64,000 nucleotides of DNA from Jiangella asiatica (GTDB lineage: Bacteria; Actinomycetota; Actinomycetes; Jiangellales; Jiangellaceae), in the NCBI RefSeq assembly GCF_004349065.1, contig NZ_SMKZ01000014.1:1-64000 (forward strand). Direction: 5' to 3'. A model generated the notes under the pieces. The model saw nothing but the letters and a program-made list of their open reading frames with translations. It was not told where the DNA came from and made no database searches. This document shows, in pieces, positions 53,759-61,737 of the stretch; position 1 is the first letter of the stretch; each line of letters starts with the position of its first letter. A program made the translations under genes and the position numbers.

Positions 53759-55414
53759 ATGGTGAACGTGAACGACGGCCCGCTGATCGTCCAGAGCGAC
53801 AAGACCCTCCTCCTCGAGGTCGAGCACCCTCAGTCCGGCGACTGCCGGCGTGCCATCGCGCCCTTCGCCGAGCTCGAACGCGCGCCCGAGCACGTCCACA
53901 CCTACCGGCTCACCCCGCTGGGGCTGTGGAACGCCCGCGCCGCCGGCCACGACGCCGAGCAGGTGGTCGACACGCTGCTCACCTACTCCCGCTATCCGGT
54001 ACCGCACGCGCTGCTGGTCGACGTCGCCGAGACAATGGCGCGGTATGGCCGGCTGCGGCTGGAGGCCCACCCGGTGCACGGGCTGGTCCTCGTCACCAGC
54101 GACCGCGCGGTGCTCGAGGAGGTGCTGCGCTCCAAGCGCGTGACGCCGCTCGTTGGCGCCCGCGTCTCCGAGGACACCGTCGTCGTACATCCCTCGGAGC
54201 GGGGCAACCTCAAGCAGGCTCTGGTCAAGCTCGGCTGGCCGGCCGAGGACCTGGCCGGCTACGTCAACGGCGAGGCGCACTCGATCGCGCTGGACGAGAC
54301 CACCTGGGCACTGCGCCCCTACCAGCGCGACGCCGCCGACGGCTTCTGGCACGGCGGCTCCGGCGTGGTGGTGCTGCCGTGCGGCGCGGGCAAGACCCTC
54401 GTCGGCGCGGCCGCGATGGCCCGCGCACAGGCGACCACGCTGATCCTGGTCACGAACACCGTCGCCGCCCGCCAGTGGCGCGACGAGCTGGTGCGCCGCA
54501 CCAGCCTCACCGAGGACGAGATCGGCGAGTACTCCGGCGCCAAGAAGGAGATCCGCCCGGTCACCATCGCCACCTACCAAGTGCTCACCACCCGGCGGAA
54601 GGGCGTCTACACCCACCTCGAGCTCCTCGACGCGCGCGACTGGGGCCTCATCGTCTACGACGAGGTGCACCTGCTGCCCGCTCCGATCTTCCGGATGACG
54701 GCCAACCTGCAGGCGCGCCGCCGGCTCGGGCTCACCGCCACGCTGGTGCGCGAGGACGGCCGCGAGGACGACGTCTTCACCCTCATCGGCCCCAAACGTT
54801 ATGACGCGCCCTGGAAGGAGATCGAGAACCAGGGCTACATCGCGCCGGCCGACTGCGTCGAGGTGCGGGTCACCCTCTCCGACGGCGAGCGGCTCGCCTA
54901 CGCCACCGCCGAGCCGGACGAGCGCTACCGCCTCGCCTCCTGCACCGACGCCAAGACCCGCGTCGTGGAGGGCCTGGCGAAGCGGCATGCCGGCGAGCCG
55001 ACCCTGATCATCGGTCAGTACATCGACCAGCTCGACGAGCTCGGCGAGCGCCTCGACGCGCCGGTCGTCAAGGGCGAGACCACGGTCCGCGAGCGGCAGC
55101 GACTGTTCGAAGCGTTCCGCTCCGGCGAGCTCACCACGCTGGTCGTCAGCAAGGTCGCCAACTTCTCCATCGACCTGCCCGAGGCAAGCGTCGCCATCCA
55201 GGTGTCCGGGACCTTCGGCTCGCGCCAGGAGGAGGCGCAACGCCTTGGTCGCATCCTGCGTCCCAAGGCCGACGGTCGCACGGCCCGGTTCTACTCCGTC
55301 ATCGTCCGCGACACCGTCGACCAGGACTTCGCCCAGCACCGGCAGCGGTTCCTCGCCGAGCAGGGCTACGCGTACGAGATCGCCGACGCCGAAGACGTCC
55401 TGCGCGACACCTGA
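53759..55414 (+). CDS. XPB/Rad25-type DNA helicase
   Basis: This 551-aa superfamily 2 helicase has, after an N-terminal domain (about 1-180) that resembles bacterial XPB proteins, the Walker A motif LPCGAGKT (about residue 207), the DEVH box IVYDEVHLLP (about 301), LGLTATLVREDGREDD, and motif VI QEEAQRLGRILRPK. Bacterial XPB acts as a 3'-5' helicase and is presumed to work in DNA repair. ATG 53759 has no clear ribosome-binding site. It is divergent from a GNAT gene. Confidence 0.93.
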   Translation: MVNVNDGPLIVQSDKTLLLEVEHPQSGDCRRAIAPFAELERAPEHVHTYRLTPLGLWNARAAGHDAEQVVDTLLTYSRYPVPHALLVDVAETMARYGRLRLEAHPVHGLVLVTSDRAVLEEVLRSKRVTPLVGARVSEDTVVVHPSERGNLKQALVKLGWPAEDLAGYVNGEAHSIALDETTWALRPYQRDAADGFWHGGSGVVVLPCGAGKTLVGAAAMARAQATTLILVTNTVAARQWRDELVRRTSLTEDEIGEYSGAKKEIRPVTIATYQVLTTRRKGVYTHLELLDARDWGLIVYDEVHLLPAPIFRMTANLQARRRLGLTATLVREDGREDDVFTLIGPKRYDAPWKEIENQGYIAPADCVEVRVTLSDGERLAYATAEPDERYRLASCTDAKTRVVEGLAKRHAGEPTLIIGQYIDQLDELGERLDAPVVKGETTVRERQRLFEAFRSGELTTLVVSKVANFSIDLPEASVAIQVSGTFGSRQEEAQRLGRILRPKADGRTARFYSVIVRDTVDQDFAQHRQRFLAEQGYAYEIADAEDVLRDT

Positions 55415-55678
55415 CCCCCCGTCAGACTGGCCGGCCGGCCCCGTCATCACGAGCCCTGCCCGAGCCTCACCATGATTGCGAGCATGGTGTGACACGAGAT
55501 CTCGTGCTGAACGTGATCATTCCGGGGCCGCGCGCAGCCACGGAAGCAGCAGAGGAGACTCATGTGGTGGCGCGCGGCGGGGATCTGCACTAAGGTCTTG
55601 TGCCCTTCGCGACCGGACCGGGTCACCGGGCCGTCGGAAACGCCCCATCTTCCGCCGAGCCCGAGGAGGCCGTCCCCC
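55415..55678. other. Intergenic region with repeat copy D upstream of helR
   Basis: This 264-bp gap follows the XPB gene and precedes the helR start on the same strand. It holds repeat copy D (55447-55522), whose core is the perfect palindrome CACGAGATCTCGTG, and the helR ribosome-binding site GAGGAGG at 55663-55669. I could not find a sequence I would call a rifamycin-associated element. Confidence 0.5.
55447..55522 (+). repeat. Dispersed palindromic intergenic repeat, copy D
   Basis: It has the same order as copies A-C: two TCAC boxes 20 nt apart (TCACGAGC, TCACCATG), then GCATGGTGTGA, a core that is here a perfect 14-bp palindrome, and CTGAACGTGATCATT. Unlike copy C and the decayed copies it lies between two genes on the same strand, so it is also part of the helR upstream region. 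Confidence 0.85.
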
Positions 55679-57721
55679 GTGTCCGCGACCGATCCCACAC
55701 TCCTGGCCGAGCGAGAGCACCTGCTCCGCGCCCGCGCGGACCTGCGCGCGATGCGCGAGCACACCTTGTCGCTCAACGCGCAGGGCGGCGACCACGTCTC
55801 CACCGAGTACCTGAAGGCCGCGCTCTACCGCCGCGCGAAGGCGCTGGAGGACGATCCGTCGCTGCCGCTGTTCTTCGGCCGCATCGACCGCGTCGAACCG
55901 GGCCACGGCCGCGAGGAGACCCACGAGTCGTTCCACATCGGCCGGCGGCACGTCATGGACGGCAACGGCGACCCGATGGTGGTCGACTGGCGGGCCGACG
56001 TGTCCCGTGCGTTCTACCGGGCCACCCGCAACGACCCGCACGGCGTGGTGCTGCGCCGGCGGTACGGGTTCGCCGAGGGTGAGCTCACCTCGTACGAAGA
56101 CGAGCACCTGCTCGACACCAGAGAGGCGGACATCACCAGCCGCATCCTGACCGAGGAGATCGAGCGGCCCCGCGTCGGGCCGATGCGCGACATCGTCGCC
56201 ACGATCCAGCCCGAGCAGGACGAGGTGGTGCGCACGAGCCTGGAGCGGACCGTGTGCGTGCAGGGCGCACCGGGCACCGGAAAGACAGCGGTCGGGCTCC
56301 ACCGCGCCGCGTACCTGCTGCACACCTACCGCGACCGGCTGGCCCGCACCGGCGTGCTGGTCATCGGCCCGAACCAGGCGTTCCTGCACTACATCGCCCA
56401 GGTGCTGCCGACGCTCGGCGAGGTGGACGTGCGCCAGGTGACAGTCGCCGAGCTGGTCGACGGTACGGGGGTGCCACCGCGGGTCACGGACACCCCCCAG
56501 GTCGCGGCGCTCAAGGGCGACGAGCGGATGGCCGAGGTGATCCGGCGGGCGGTGTGGTCGCACGTCGGCGAGCCGGCCGAGACGCTGTACGTCACGCGCG
56601 GCACCCGGCGCTGGCGGGTCCCGGTGCACGAGGTGGTCGAGGCGATCGCGGTGCTGCGCGGGCGCGGCGACGGGTACACGACGGCGCGGTCCCTGCTCGG
56701 GCAGCGGCTGGCGCACCGCATCCTGCTGCGGATGGAGGCCGCCGGCGAGATCACCGACGACCGTGTCCAGAACGCGGTGGCCCGGTCCCGGCCGGTGAAG
56801 GCGTACGTGGACGAACTGTGGCCGGCGCTGGACCCGGTGAAGCTGGTGCTGCGGCTGCTCAGCGAGCCGGAGCTGCTCGCCGTCGCCGCAGCCGGGATCC
56901 TCGACGCCGACGAGCAGGCCCGGCTGCTGTGGTCCAAGCCGGCTCGCGGCCCGAAGTCGGCGCCCTGGTCGCCGGCCGATGCCGTCCTCGTCGACGAGGC
57001 CGCTGCCGCGCTGGAGCGGGTGCCGGGCGTCGGACACGTCGTACTCGACGAGGCGCAGGACCTCTCGCCGATGGAGCTGCGCGCGGTCGCCCGCCGGGCC
57101 GGCACCGGCTCGCTCACCGTCCTCGGCGACATCGCCCAGGGCACGACGCCGTGGGCGACGCCGTCGTGGCCGGACGCGCTGCGTCATCTCGGCCGCGAAG
57201 ACGCCCACCTGGAAGTGTTGCGCAAGGGCTACCGGGTACCCGCCGCGGTGGTCGACTTCGCCGCACGACTGCTGCCGTTCATCGCGCCGGGCATCGAGCC
57301 GCCGGAGGCGGTGCGCTCCAACCCGGGGCGGCTGGACGTGGTGGCCGCAGACGGCGACCTGCTCGCGGCGGTGGCCGATGCGGCCGCCGACGTGGCCACG
57401 AGGATCGGCTCGATCGGCGTCATAGCGGCCGACGACATGGCCGACCAGGCCGCCGCGGCACTGACGGCGGCCGGGGTCGAGCACGGACGGCTCGCCGACG
57501 ACGCCCGCGTCACCGTCGTGCCCGCAACGCTCGCCAAGGGCTTGGAGTACGACCACGTGATCGTCATCGAGCCGGCCCGGATCGTCGCGGCCGAGCCGAG
57601 CGGGCTGCGCCGCCTCTACGTGGTGCTGACCCGGGCGGCCTCCTCGCTCACCGTGGTGCACGACGACGCTTTGCCGGAGCCTCTCACCAGCCGGGAACCA
57701 CTGGTCCACCAGGGGGGATAG
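55679..57721 (+). CDS. helR: HelR/HelD-type RNA polymerase-associated SF1 ATPase
   Basis: This 680-aa UvrD-like ATPase has an N-terminal coiled-coil region (LLAEREHLLRARADLRAMRE) followed by the family segment GRRHVMDGNGDPMVVDWRAD. Helicase motifs are Walker A QGAPGTGKTAVGLHRAAYLL (residue about 196), HVVLDEAQDLSPMEL (about 457) and LAKGLEYDHVIV. HelD/HelR proteins displace nucleic acid or rifampicin from RNA polymerase; actinobacterial HelR contributes to rifamycin tolerance. GTG 55679 follows GAGGAGG at 9 nt; the longer ORF to 55562 lacks support. Assignment to HelR over other HelD classes is by overall resemblance. Confidence 0.8.
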   Translation: MSATDPTLLAEREHLLRARADLRAMREHTLSLNAQGGDHVSTEYLKAALYRRAKALEDDPSLPLFFGRIDRVEPGHGREETHESFHIGRRHVMDGNGDPMVVDWRADVSRAFYRATRNDPHGVVLRRRYGFAEGELTSYEDEHLLDTREADITSRILTEEIERPRVGPMRDIVATIQPEQDEVVRTSLERTVCVQGAPGTGKTAVGLHRAAYLLHTYRDRLARTGVLVIGPNQAFLHYIAQVLPTLGEVDVRQVTVAELVDGTGVPPRVTDTPQVAALKGDERMAEVIRRAVWSHVGEPAETLYVTRGTRRWRVPVHEVVEAIAVLRGRGDGYTTARSLLGQRLAHRILLRMEAAGEITDDRVQNAVARSRPVKAYVDELWPALDPVKLVLRLLSEPELLAVAAAGILDADEQARLLWSKPARGPKSAPWSPADAVLVDEAAAALERVPGVGHVVLDEAQDLSPMELRAVARRAGTGSLTVLGDIAQGTTPWATPSWPDALRHLGREDAHLEVLRKGYRVPAAVVDFAARLLPFIAPGIEPPEAVRSNPGRLDVVAADGDLLAAVADAAADVATRIGSIGVIAADDMADQAAAALTAAGVEHGRLADDARVTVVPATLAKGLEYDHVIVIEPARIVAAEPSGLRRLYVVLTRAASSLTVVHDDALPEPLTSREPLVHQGG

Positions 57722-57837
57722 GGTCCCGATGCCCGCGAAGAGCTACATTCTGTGTATTCTCTGCACCGCGTAAGGGGTCATCGGCACCCCCCGAGATTCG
57801 CTCGGCGCGAGCGACGGCACCTGCCTGGGGAGGGCGC
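57722..57837. promoter_or_regulatory. Upstream region of the ether-lipid-type operon
   Basis: These 116 bp between helR and the leader ORF contain the most AT-rich stretch of this neighbourhood (GCTACATTCTGTGTATTCTC at 57740-57759), where a promoter is likely. I could not settle on one -10/-35 pair. A GGGGAGGG ribosome-binding site precedes the leader ATG. Confidence 0.4.
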
Positions 57838-57900
57838 ATGGCATCTGACTTCGACCTGACTCCGGCCGTACGCGATGCCCGCCCGGGAAGCCACCGGTGA
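57838..57900 (+). CDS. 20-codon leader ORF coupled to the reductase-HAD gene
   Basis: ATG 57838 has a strong GGGGAGGGCGC box and encodes 20 residues, MASDFDLTPAVRDARPGSHR. Its TGA overlaps the GTG start of the large downstream gene (GTGA), the coupling arrangement used throughout this genome. The peptide is polar and is not a signal sequence. It may serve only to bring ribosomes to the GTG, or be a small functional protein. Confidence 0.55.
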   Translation: MASDFDLTPAVRDARPGSHR

Positions 57901-60194
57901 GCCCGGCCACGAGCGGCACCGCCCCAGTGCTGGGTGAGGGCGCGCACGTCCTGCTCACCGGCGCCACCGGTTTCGTCGGCCAGGCGGTCCTCGAGAAGCT
58001 GCTCTCCGCGTATCCCGGCATCCGCGTCAGCGTGCTCGTCCGGCGACGCGGCGCCTTGAGTGGCGAGCAGCGGATGGAGCGGCTGTTCCGCAAGCCGGTC
58101 TTCGGCCCGTGGCGCGACGCCGTCGGCGAGGAGACCGCGCTGCGCGAGTTCCGCGAGCGGGTCCGCGTCATCGAGGGTGAGCTCGGCGACGTGCCGCCGC
58201 TACCGGCCGACCTCGACGTCGTCGTCCACTCCGCCTCGACGGTCTCCTTCGACCTGCCCATCGACGAGGCCTTCACGTCCAACGTCGCCGGGCCGCAGTC
58301 GCTGTACCGGGCGCTCCTCGACAGCGGCACGCGGCCGCACGTCGTGCACGTCTCCACCAGCTACGTGGCGGGGCTGCGCAAGGGCATCGCCGAGGAGCGC
58401 TCGCTGGAGCACGAGGTCGACCGCCAGGCCGAACTGGAGCACGCGCTGGCCGCCCGCGCCGATGTCGAGCGGCTGTCGCGCAATCCACGACTGCTCGGCA
58501 GGCTGGTCGCGAAGGCCCGCGACGATCACGGCCGGGCGGGCGCCCGGGTGGTCACCGAGGCCGCCGAGCAGGCCCGCCAGAACTGGGTGCGCGACCAGCT
58601 GATCGAGGCCGGCCGAACCCGGGCCCAGAGCCTCGGCTGGCCGGACGTCTACACCTTCACCAAGGCGCTGGGCGAGCGGGTCGCCGAGGACCTGTGGGCC
58701 GGGGCCGGTAACCGGCTCTCCGTCGTGCGCCCCACCATCATCGAGTCCGCGCTCAAGCATCCCTACCCGGGCTGGATCGACGGCTTCAAGGTGGCCGACC
58801 CGCTGATCGCCGCCTACGGACGCGGACTCCTGCCGCAGTTCCCGGCGCTGGCCGACACCGTGCTCGACGTCATACCGGTCGACTTCGTGGTCAACGCGAT
58901 CATCGCAGCAGCACAGTCGCGGCCTCCGATTGGCGAGGTCCGGTACCTGCAGGTCAGCTCCGGCATCACCAACCCGCTGCCGTTCGGCCGGCTGCTGCGG
59001 CTGGTCCGGGAGTACTTCGAGGCGAACCCGCTCAAGGACGCCAAGGGCGGCTACCTCGCCGTGCCGTCGTGGTCCTTCCCGCACCGCGGGGTGGTCGAGC
59101 GGGCGCTGCGCCGTCGCGAAAAGGCTGTCAACTTCGCAGACCGGGCCGTCGACCGGCTGCCGCCCGGCGACCGCACCCGCTCCTGGATCTCCGCCATCTA
59201 CCGCACCCGGCGCGACCTGGAAACCCTGCGCAAGTTCACCTCGCTGTACCAGCCGTACACCGAAACCGAGGTCATCTTCGACGACGCCCAGCTGCGGACC
59301 CTGCACGCGGCGCTGCCCGACGACCGCAAGGCCGACCACGGCTTCGACGTCACCGAGATCGACTGGGCGCACTACCTGCAGAAGATCCACATCCCGGGCG
59401 TGCCCGGCCTGACCCGCGGCGGTTCCGGCGACGGTGGCGGCCCGGCCACCCTGCGGCCGGACCTGCCCGCCCGCACCGACGTCATGGCGGTCTTCGACCT
59501 GCAGCGCACGGTCGCGGCGGCCACGCTGGTCGAACACTACGTCTGGATCGAGCTGGCCGCGAAGCCGCTGTCGCGCTGGCCGGTCGTCATGAGCAACCTC
59601 GTCGCGCTCGGGCCGCGCTACCTGCAGGCCGAACGGCGCGACCGGGGCGACTTCATCCGCACGTTCATGCGCCGCTACGAGGGCGTCCACGAGGACGAGC
59701 TGCGCAAGATCATCGCCGACGAGGTCACGGTCTCGCTGCACCGCGGCCTGTTCGAGCAGGCGCTGGAGCGCATCCGCGCGCACCGCGAGGCCGGGCACCG
59801 CACCGTCCTGCTGACTGGCGAGATCGACGTGTTCGTCGAGCCACTGGCGCCGCTGTTCGACGTCATGGTGGCTGGGCGCATGGAGTCCGACCCGACCGGC
59901 CGGTGGACCGGGCACCTGGCCACGCCGCCGCTGGTGGGCGAGGCGCGGGCGGCCTGGCTGCGCCGGTACGCCCGCAGCGAGGGTCTCGACCTCGCCGGCT
60001 CGTACGCGTACGGCGACAGCTACGCCGATCGTTCCTGGCTCGAGATGGTCGGCCATCCCAACGCCGTCAACCCCGACGCCAGCCTCTACCGCTACGCCAA
60101 GTCCAAGCGCTGGCCGGTCCACAGCTGGACCACCACCGCCGAGGGCCGGCTGACACCGGTGCTGCGCAGCATCAAGGGAGCGCGACGGGGATGA
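57897..60194 (+). CDS. Fatty acyl-CoA reductase (extended SDR) fused to a HAD-like domain
   Basis: This 765-aa fusion has residues about 15-480 forming a male-sterility/FAR-type NAD(P)-binding domain: TGATGFVGQ at 21-29, VVHSASTVSFDLP, and the catalytic YTFTK at 252-256. Such domains reduce acyl-CoA to fatty alcohol or aldehyde. Residues about 525-760 form an HAD fold of SerB type, with motif IV GDSYADRSWLE (Asp 707). HAD motif I reads FDLQRT (534-538): the nucleophile Asp is kept but the second Asp of DxD is Gln, so phosphatase activity is doubtful. It heads an operon with SDR, acyltransferase and alkyl-DHAP synthase genes. Confidence 0.85.
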   Translation: MSPATSGTAPVLGEGAHVLLTGATGFVGQAVLEKLLSAYPGIRVSVLVRRRGALSGEQRMERLFRKPVFGPWRDAVGEETALREFRERVRVIEGELGDVPPLPADLDVVVHSASTVSFDLPIDEAFTSNVAGPQSLYRALLDSGTRPHVVHVSTSYVAGLRKGIAEERSLEHEVDRQAELEHALAARADVERLSRNPRLLGRLVAKARDDHGRAGARVVTEAAEQARQNWVRDQLIEAGRTRAQSLGWPDVYTFTKALGERVAEDLWAGAGNRLSVVRPTIIESALKHPYPGWIDGFKVADPLIAAYGRGLLPQFPALADTVLDVIPVDFVVNAIIAAAQSRPPIGEVRYLQVSSGITNPLPFGRLLRLVREYFEANPLKDAKGGYLAVPSWSFPHRGVVERALRRREKAVNFADRAVDRLPPGDRTRSWISAIYRTRRDLETLRKFTSLYQPYTETEVIFDDAQLRTLHAALPDDRKADHGFDVTEIDWAHYLQKIHIPGVPGLTRGGSGDGGGPATLRPDLPARTDVMAVFDLQRTVAAATLVEHYVWIELAAKPLSRWPVVMSNLVALGPRYLQAERRDRGDFIRTFMRRYEGVHEDELRKIIADEVTVSLHRGLFEQALERIRAHREAGHRTVLLTGEIDVFVEPLAPLFDVMVAGRMESDPTGRWTGHLATPPLVGEARAAWLRRYARSEGLDLAGSYAYGDSYADRSWLEMVGHPNAVNPDASLYRYAKSKRWPVHSWTTTAEGRLTPVLRSIKGARRG

Positions 60195-60979
60195 CCGGCG
60201 GTCCGAAGCTCACCGGCCGGGCAATGGTGACCGGCGGGACGTCGGGCATCGGGCTGGCCTTCGCCGAGGCCTTGGCCGCGCGCGGGTGCGATCTGGTCCT
60301 GGTGGCCCGCGACGCCGAACGGCTCAAGGAGACCGCTGACGCCCTGCGCGGCCGGCACGGTGTGCAAGTGGAGATCCTCCCGGCCGACCTCGCCGTCCGC
60401 GAGCAGGTCGACGACGTCGCAGCCCGCCTGGCCGACCCCGCCGCCCCGATCGACGTCTTCGTCAACAACGCCGGCAAGGGGGTTCACTCGCCGCTCGCGG
60501 TCGAGGACACCTCCGAGCACGAGCACGCGATCGACCTGATGATCACCGCCGTCCTGGTGCTGGGCGCTGCGGCCGCCCGCACCATGCGCGAGCGCGGCGG
60601 CGGCGTGATCATCAACGTCTCGTCGGTGGCCGGCCTCATCACCATGGGCGGCTACTCGGCGGTCAAGTCGTTCGTGCGCACCTACTCCGAGAGCCTGTCG
60701 CTGGAGCTGTCCGGCACCGGGGTGCAGGTCACAGTGCTGCTGCCGGGCTGGGTGCGCACCGAGTTCCACCAACGGGCCGGCATCCGCACCGGCTCGATCC
60801 CGTCGTCGCTGTGGCTCCAGGCCGACCACGTGGTCGCCGGCTGCCTGGCCGATGTCGAGAAGGGGCGGGCACGTTCGGTACCGTCGGCTCGGTTCAAGGT
60901 GCTGGCCTGGTTGGCCGAGCACGCACCCCGGGCGGCGGTGCGGCGGGTCACGGCCAGACTGGTCAGCGGGCGGCGGTGA
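60191..60979 (+). CDS. SDR-family reductase (candidate acyl/alkyl-DHAP reductase)
   Basis: This 262-aa classical SDR has the cofactor motif TGGTSGIGLAFAEALA at about residues 15-30, DVFVNNAGKG, the catalytic Ser in INVSSVAG and YSAVKSF as the Tyr-Lys pair. LLPGWVRTEFHQRAGI is typical of lipid-related SDRs of the DHRS7B/DHRS group. In the operon it could reduce 1-alkyl-DHAP to 1-alkylglycerol-3-phosphate; this is inferred from context. ATG 60191 overlaps the preceding stop (ATGA), and the stop overlaps the next GTG. Confidence 0.88.
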   Translation: MTGGPKLTGRAMVTGGTSGIGLAFAEALAARGCDLVLVARDAERLKETADALRGRHGVQVEILPADLAVREQVDDVAARLADPAAPIDVFVNNAGKGVHSPLAVEDTSEHEHAIDLMITAVLVLGAAAARTMRERGGGVIINVSSVAGLITMGGYSAVKSFVRTYSESLSLELSGTGVQVTVLLPGWVRTEFHQRAGIRTGSIPSSLWLQADHVVAGCLADVEKGRARSVPSARFKVLAWLAEHAPRAAVRRVTARLVSGRR

Positions 60980-61737
60980 GCGGCATGACGAGTACGAAGA
61001 GGTACCACGCGGCCTGGCACCGCTGGGCACGGTTCGTCGCCCAGCGGCTGGTGCTGCGGCCGGTCGTGCACGCCGTCACCAAGGTGTCGGTGCGTGGCGC
61101 GGAGAACCTCGACGGCGTGTCCGCGCCGTTCGTCGTCGTCGCCAACCACAGCAGCCACCTCGACGCCCCGCTCCTGGTGACGGCGCTGCCGCGGCGCTAC
61201 ACGCGCACGCTGGCCGTCAACGCGGCCGCCGACTACTTCTACCGGCGCAAGTGGATGAAGGCGACCACGTCGCTGTTCTTCAACACCTATCCGGTCAGCC
61301 GCACCAACGCCGACATGGGCAAGGGCAAGGGATTGGCGAACCAGCTTCTCAGCGAGAACGTCCCCGTGGTGATCTTCCCCGAGGGCACCCGGCGCAACAC
61401 CGAGAACGGCGTCAAGAGGTTCAAGCCGGGCGCCGCGGCGCTGAGCATCACCCAGGACGTCCCGTGCATCCCGGTGGCCATCGTCGGCACCGACCAGGCC
61501 ATGCCGGTGGGCCACTTCTGGCCGGTCCCGGGCCGGCCGCCGGTGACGCTCCTCGTCGGCGCCCCGATCCGGCCGCAGCCGGGCGAGCGGGTGCGCGACC
61601 TCAATGATCGGCTGGAGGCTCAGGTGGCGGCGATGCTGGCGACCGGGGACCCCAACGCCAAACCGGACCTGACCCGCCACGAGGCGCGGCCCCAGGACCA
61701 TTCCAGCGAGCGCACTCAGAAGGAGGAGGCGTCGTGA
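60976..61737 (+). CDS. PlsC-type phospholipid/glycerol acyltransferase
   Basis: This 253-aa acyltransferase has the catalytic motif I NHSSHLDAPLL (HxxxxD) and motif III IFPEGTRRNTENG, with PVAIVGTDQAM as motif IV. Most members acylate lysophosphatidic acid, but in this operon an acyl transfer to dihydroxyacetone phosphate, the substrate needed by the alkyl-DHAP synthase, is a fair alternative. GTG 60976 overlaps the SDR stop; ATG 60985 is also possible. The C-terminal about 30 residues are polar and likely disordered. Confidence 0.88.
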   Translation: MSGMTSTKRYHAAWHRWARFVAQRLVLRPVVHAVTKVSVRGAENLDGVSAPFVVVANHSSHLDAPLLVTALPRRYTRTLAVNAAADYFYRRKWMKATTSLFFNTYPVSRTNADMGKGKGLANQLLSENVPVVIFPEGTRRNTENGVKRFKPGAAALSITQDVPCIPVAIVGTDQAMPVGHFWPVPGRPPVTLLVGAPIRPQPGERVRDLNDRLEAQVAAMLATGDPNAKPDLTRHEARPQDHSSERTQKEEAS

